Assembly: GCA_033675545.1 (NCBI GenBank)
Contig: JAWDGP010006217.1
Location: 70,001 to 134,000, forward strand
Reading direction: 5' to 3'
DNA length: 64,000 bases
Origin: Elysia crispata
Lineage: Eukaryota > Mollusca > Gastropoda > Plakobranchidae
Below are positions 47,101-64,000 of this stretch, one piece after another (position 1 is the first letter of the stretch; each line of letters begins with the position of its first letter). The position numbers and the translations under genes were made by a program. The notes under the pieces are model-generated. The model was not told the origin of the DNA. It saw only the letters and a list, made by a program, of their open reading frames with translations, and did not search any database.

Positions 47101-47792
47101 CATCACGAAAAATTTTTTCTTAAATAACAAACACAGAATGCGGTTGATGTGAGTATCTTATATTTTTAATGATGAGTATGCTTAAGGCTAAGTAAGAGAT
47201 GAAATTTGTTTCTTTAGCTTTACCATCATTGTTTTAGGAACAAAGTCATGTACATACAGAACCGATCACGATTCTCTAGCCTAGCTCGAGTTACAACTAC
47301 AGGCCATTTTTTCAATTTTTTTTTTATTTGTATTTGGCGTACATTCAACTTTGGAAACAAAACTAGATTAAAAAAAGAAAAGAATAGAAAAGAAAATCAC
47401 ACACACAAAATAAAAAAAAAAAAAACAAGCAAACAAAAATAACAACTTTAAACTTAAGTTAAAGAAATGGGCAAGTTCTTGTAAGAAATAGAAATAAGTA
47501 AGAAAAAATGTAGCCACTTTTTAAGCATTTCTTGCTTTCAAAGTCAAAAGATGCGTAAATATTTGCACATCAATTTTTCTCAATTTCCCTGCACATGCAG
47601 CTCCCCTTGACTTCCTGATTAAGCGTTTGTAATGAGTGTGGTGTGCTGTCAAACCTAACGAGCTTATTGTGTTAACATGATGTGTGAAAACGTCAAACTG
47701 AATGAATTATTTTTTCTAGGGGAAGACGTTAGTGCAAAAGCTGTGTATGGTGTGGATGTTAAAAATCTGCGGCTGGTGATGATTAAAATAAT

Positions 47793-47862
<70 letters not shown>

Positions 47863-48800
47863 AGAGATGAATTTTTATAACGTTGCTAAGCTTTTAAATT
47901 GTTTTTGTATGTATATTTGTAGTTTCAAATTATTTTATCATTCTTAGTATTATAGTATGTCAAAATTAATTTTGTTCTCTCATTTGATGTAAAAGGAAAT
48001 GATGAATGAAAATGTTTCTGAAATGTTTTGTCTTATTCTTACTGTATGTACTGAGAAACTTGATATTTGAAACGAAGTTCCTTCAATGTTTAATACTTAA
48101 TTTCTTTAATATCCGTTTTAAGTCCTGATGTATTTTTCATGTATTTTGGTGATTATTTCTAGAGGCTGCCATACCTTAAACTGATGATATATTTTATCAT
48201 GTAATCTATCATACAATTTAATTTTATAGAAGTGGATATCCTGCTATTCGTGTCAAATATGTGATGAACAAAATGTTAATGCTGCAAGCCTTCGTTTTCA
48301 ACTCATGTATTGTGTTGGTGAATGGGCCAAGCTGACAACTTCCTGACGCTGCTCTCCTGTGAGTACCGGTACACACCAGATAGACCCCAAGTAGTGAGAT
48401 GGGCACACAGAAAAAGAAAAACGACAAGGCAAATTTGTCTAAGACACTTTTCAACAAAAACTACCTGTTCCTGTCAAACAGCATCACTAAATCGTCCGCT
48501 CTGCCGCTCTGCCTGGAAACTACCAAGCAGCGAGTCAATATGGGACCAACATTGAGTAGAGATTCTTAACTTCTGTTTCTCTTTCATATTCTTCCATACC
48601 AAACATTGAGTTACCACGAGGGCCGGAAAGTTGATGAAAATTTGCAACCTTTCATCTTCTTCCTTGCATTTTTTTTCTTTAACTCTTGACTGTATGAGTC
48701 GCGCTGTATAGTTCCTGTACAACCTCACGTGACACGTTTTCTCGATCAATATTGGAGATAATGGACGAAACTTTAGCAATCATGCGTTCATATCAAGTAA
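44120..48800. other. convergent spacer between ABCB8 and IQCG
   Basis: It contains the ABCB8 3' UTR, a degenerate repeat of about 105-111 bp (three copies at about 46065, 46172 and 46283, each with GGAATATCCC or GGAATGTCCC and GTCTTTACGG), and a (GA)n at 47796-47857. About 46580-46970 has balanced composition and is open on both strands, but no family was recognised. The rest is AT-rich unique sequence. Confidence 0.45.
44611..44616 (+). other. ABCB8: candidate poly(A) signal of ABCB8
   Basis: AATAAA lies 492 bp past the stop, followed by a T-rich stretch. A second AATAAA at 44916-44921 could serve a longer 3' UTR. Confidence 0.5.
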
Positions 48801-63287
<14,487 letters not shown>

Positions 63288-63339
63288 CTGGCGCTGGCAG
63301 GAAGAGAGGGATGTGTGGTGGGTTTTTTTTGCGGGTGTG

Positions 63340-63436
63340 TGTGTGTTTTTTTTTTTTTTTGGGGGGGGGGGTGGTGGGGTGGTAGAGATATAGTTGTATT
63401 GGACAGCATACCTGGAAAAAAAAAGGGGGGGGGGTG
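63340..63436. repeat. T and G homopolymer runs
   Basis: TTTT/GGGG runs at 63347-63371 and AAAA/GGGG at 63417-63434, in IQCG non-coding sequence upstream of the 63287 exon start. Confidence 0.85.
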
Positions 63437-63769
63437 GTTTACACAAAGCCAAGGTGCTAACTTAAGTGTCAAGTCAAGGACAAAATTAGTCCAAAGGGTT
63501 TAGTTTAGTGTAGCAGTAGTCGTTGCGAGCGCTTGTTCGGGCTAGGTGGTAGGATAATGTCATCAATGATCGCTAGGTCTCTCTCGCCAAAATTACAAAA
63601 AAATCATTAAATAAATCAATAAGATTAGTAAAAATGGATCCTATGATTCCGATTACACTGACCCCTCCCATCCCTCCGAAAAAAAATTTAAGAAAAAATT
63701 AAAAATTAAAAAAAAAAATGAATAAAAACGTACCCTGTATTTTATGGCACTCCAAAATGTAATAAACGT

Positions 63770-64000
63770 TTACAAGTAAAGGAGGTCTTTAATTAATCTT
63801 CTTCTTCTGCGTTCAATCTTTTTTTGGCTGCGCCACATCGACAGTCCTGTCAGGTCGACAAAGTTGGACGTTTTCAGTAGGTCGCCGCCAGACCCCCAGA
63901 GCTTCTGGCTGACTGGAGCTTCTGTAGGCAACACTTGAAGTCTGGCTGTTTCAAAGTGGGGGCAGGTTCGGAGGATACGGACTGGGGTCTGTTCTGTCGC
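63770..64000 (-). mobile_element. 3' end of a LINE ORF (non-LTR retrotransposon), continues past the window
   Basis: On the minus strand 76 codons are open from the window edge to the stop at 63772-63770. RILRTCPHFETARLQVLP, EAPVSQKLWGSGGDLL, FVDLTGLSM and a final Arg-rich ERRRRRLI match the tail common to many molluscan LINE ORF2 proteins. That tail is a Cys/His knuckle ('H/RIL..CP'), then KLWG, then 'F....GL', then an Arg run. No break is visible in this piece, so the element may be fairly young. Confidence 0.8.

Overview
This is an animal nuclear window, AT-rich, with short exons in long introns and a very high load of mini- and microsatellites. The gene families, the mariner and LINE types and the repeat style fit a lophotrochozoan, most likely a gastropod mollusc. 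That placement is inference. No virus-derived element was recognised.

Four host genes can be assembled exon by exon, with GT(GC)-AG borders and matching codon phases. From left to right they are: (1) an arylamine N-acetyltransferase-like gene, minus strand, 4 exons, 303 codons (3481-8159); (2) a TMEM254 orthologue, minus strand, 4 exons, 127 codons (16584-20762); (3) ABCB8, the mitochondrial inner-membrane ABC transporter, plus strand, 15 exons, 711 codons, apparently complete (26094-44119); (4) IQCG/DRC9, a subunit of the ciliary nexin-dynein regulatory complex, minus strand, 7 visible exons, with its 5' end outside the window (48801-63287). TMEM254 and ABCB8 diverge from a 5.3 kb spacer. 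ABCB8 and IQCG converge. The four genes have unrelated jobs and do not form a pathway.

Mobile elements are two nearly identical mariner (DD34D) copies, one cut by the left window edge (1-1076) and one complete with perfect 30-bp TIRs inside the last ABCB8 intron (42627-43990). There are also a dead LINE reverse-transcriptase tail (59590-60235), the 3' end of another LINE at the right edge (63770-64000), and a possible tRNA-headed SINE (about 22980-23356).

Minisatellites fill much of the rest. Units are 37 bp (8.4-9.2 kb), 19/27 bp (11.9-12.5), 27 bp (13.4-13.65), 51 bp (20.17-20.66), about 30 bp (21.5-22.15), 42 bp with higher-order structure (27.7-30.2), 64 bp (31.7-32.4), 35 bp (50.4-52.6), 42 bp (54.5-56.3) and 103 bp (60.39-60.70). 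The most notable observation is that two arrays grow out of real 5' splice sites (TMEM254 intron 1 and the IQCG intron after 56319). Each therefore carries many tandem copies of a donor-like sequence. No new multi-gene system was found.
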